DNA of 52,691 nucleotides from Streptomyces barkulensis. GTDB lineage: Bacteria > Actinomycetota > Actinomycetes > Streptomycetales > Streptomycetaceae. The notes beneath the pieces were generated by a model. That model was not told the DNA's origin. It was given only the letters and a program-made list of their open reading frames with translations, and made no database searches. Positions 51,705 to 52,691 of this stretch are shown here, piece after piece. The stretch is from the NCBI RefSeq assembly GCF_002843305.1, contig NZ_PGSG01000102.1, positions 1-52,691 on the forward strand, written 5' to 3'. The position numbers and the translations under genes are program-made. Within the stretch, counting starts at the first letter, position 1; each line of letters opens with the position of its first letter.

Positions 51705-52691
51705 CAGTGAGGTTTTCTCAGCGAAATGATCTACGCGAAGCCGGATGAGGCTCTGGTGTCCGGACGATTCGGGCAGCCCTGCCCCGGTGGCGGGCAGACG
51801 TAAAGCCCCTGGTAGGACGGTTCTCTCTCACAAGATCGTCCTGCGACACCAGAGGCTTCACGTTGGTCCCCTATGTTGCCATGCTCGACATCCCCCGCCC
51901 GGTGGTGGCCTTCCTCGCCCGCCTGCTGGCCGCCCACCGGCGGAAGATCGGCACTCCGCGCGGCTCGCGGGCGCTGGGCCCGTTCCGCCAGGCGGTCCTG
52001 GTGCTGCGCTGGTTCCGCCACCGCACCTGCGTGCACTGCCTGGCCCGCGACGCCGGGATCTCCCAGGCCACCGGCTACCGGTATCTGCACGAGGGCATCG
52101 ACGTCCTCGCCGAGCGCGCCCCGGACCTGCACCAAGTGCTGGAGCGCTGCCGTGAGCAGGGCCTGAGCCATGTGGTCCTGGACGGCACGCTCATCGCCTG
52201 CGACCGGGTGGCCGGCACCACCGAGCGGGGCAACGACCTGTGGTACTCCGGCAAGGGACGACGCTTCGCCGGAAACCTGCAGTTCCTCGCCGCTTCCGAC
52301 GGCTCGCTGCTGTGGGTCTCCGACATCGAGCCCGGCTCGGTGCACGACCTGCGCGCCGCGCGGACCCATGTGCTGCCGGCGCTGTACGCCGCGGCCCGCC
52401 ACGGGCTGCCGACCCTGGCTGACGCGGGTTACACCGGCGCCGGCAGCGGCGTGCACACCCCCTTCCGCCCGCATCCCGACATCGCCTCACCCCTGGCGGC
52501 AGACACCCGCGCCCACAACCGGCTGCTGCGCGGCATCCGCGCGATCGGCGAGCGTGCGGCGGCCGAGCTCAAACAGCGCTGGCGCACGCTGCAGCATGTG
52601 ACGGTCAGCCCCAGCCGGATCGGAGCCATCGCCCAGGCCGCCCTCGTCCTCAACAATGCATGGCACGAAAGGCGTTGAGAAAACCTCAGTG
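51705..52691 (+). mobile_element. IS5-type insertion sequence disrupting the pPIWI-RE gene
   Basis: Left end CAGTGAGGTTTTCTCAGCG at 51705 and right end, reverse-complemented, CACTGAGGTTTTCTCAACG at 52691: terminal inverted repeats with two mismatches. About 987 bp with one transposase gene. The right end falls at the last base of the window, so the target duplication and the other part of the interrupted gene cannot be seen. Inside the left part, GAGGCTCTGGTGTC-like and GACACCAGAGGC-like sequences (51746-51760; 51845-51860) form a hairpin before the transposase, which may shield it from outside transcription. Confidence 0.85.
51863..52678 (+). CDS. IS5-family DDE transposase
   Basis: 271 residues. 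N-terminal helix-turn-helix (CLARDAGISQATGYRYLHEG, about 56-75) and a DDE_Tnp_4 catalytic domain: VVLDGTLIACDR (first Asp, about 107), LADAGYTG (second Asp, about 195) and the last acidic residue in AAAELKQRW (about 238). The start is probably TTG 51863; ATG 51881 is an alternative. Length is complete for the family, so the element may still be active. Confidence 0.9.
   Translation: MVPYVAMLDIPRPVVAFLARLLAAHRRKIGTPRGSRALGPFRQAVLVLRWFRHRTCVHCLARDAGISQATGYRYLHEGIDVLAERAPDLHQVLERCREQGLSHVVLDGTLIACDRVAGTTERGNDLWYSGKGRRFAGNLQFLAASDGSLLWVSDIEPGSVHDLRAARTHVLPALYAAARHGLPTLADAGYTGAGSGVHTPFRPHPDIASPLAADTRAHNRLLRGIRAIGERAAAELKQRWRTLQHVTVSPSRIGAIAQAALVLNNAWHERR

Overview
The window is very GC-rich, with codon third positions almost all G or C, GTG starts, Shine-Dalgarno sites of the GGAGG type and long antisense shadow frames. 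Together with mycothiol/actinobacterial-type genes this points to Streptomyces or a close relative. It is a stretch of metabolic and metal-resistance accessory genes that ends on the right in the scar of an integrative element.

Position 1 to about 18 kb is a copper and respiration block. A P1B copper ATPase (cut by the window start) and a CopZ-like chaperone read leftwards. A secreted His-rich protein reads rightwards from the same intergenic region, which carries two CsoR-type palindromes (ATACCCC-N-GGGGGTAT). Next come a cysteine-synthase-like enzyme coupled to an MFS exporter, a decayed M56 peptidase, and a SHOCT protein. These are followed by an unbroken operon for the membrane arm of complex I (nuoA, H, J, K, L, M, N). 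It has no nuoE/F/G/I, and a strange His-rich protein sits where nuoB-C-D should be. A second MFS gene (16.3 kb) again has a CsoR-type palindrome, so the copper regulon probably spans the block.

From about 18 to 36 kb there are VWA and partner secreted proteins, a GH15 glucoamylase-like enzyme, a TPP enzyme coupled to an enolase-superfamily dehydratase, a large FAD/4Fe-4S oxidoreductase, an SDR, and orphan respiratory paralogues (qcrB alone, ctaD-ctaF alone). A zinc alcohol/formaldehyde dehydrogenase closes the section.

From 36.3 to 48.6 kb a block is flanked by two direct copies, about 130 bp each, of the 3' part of tRNA-Pro(GGG) plus its downstream region; the left copy is degraded. Inside are two arsenic loci (flavoprotein/ArsR; ArsO-ACR3-ArsR/ArsC with a broken trxB), a DHFR-like protein, an SMI1/KNR4 protein, an ABC exporter and a Cmx-type chloramphenicol efflux gene with a possible leader peptide.

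Immediately inside the right-hand tRNA scar lies the most striking gene: a visibly less GC-rich, 942-codon remnant of a pPIWI-RE protein (a divergent prokaryotic Argonaute/PIWI relative tied to a multi-gene conflict system). Its 5' end has been cut off by an IS5-type insertion sequence whose right terminal repeat coincides with the end of the window. The helicase and nuclease partners expected for this system would lie beyond the IS.
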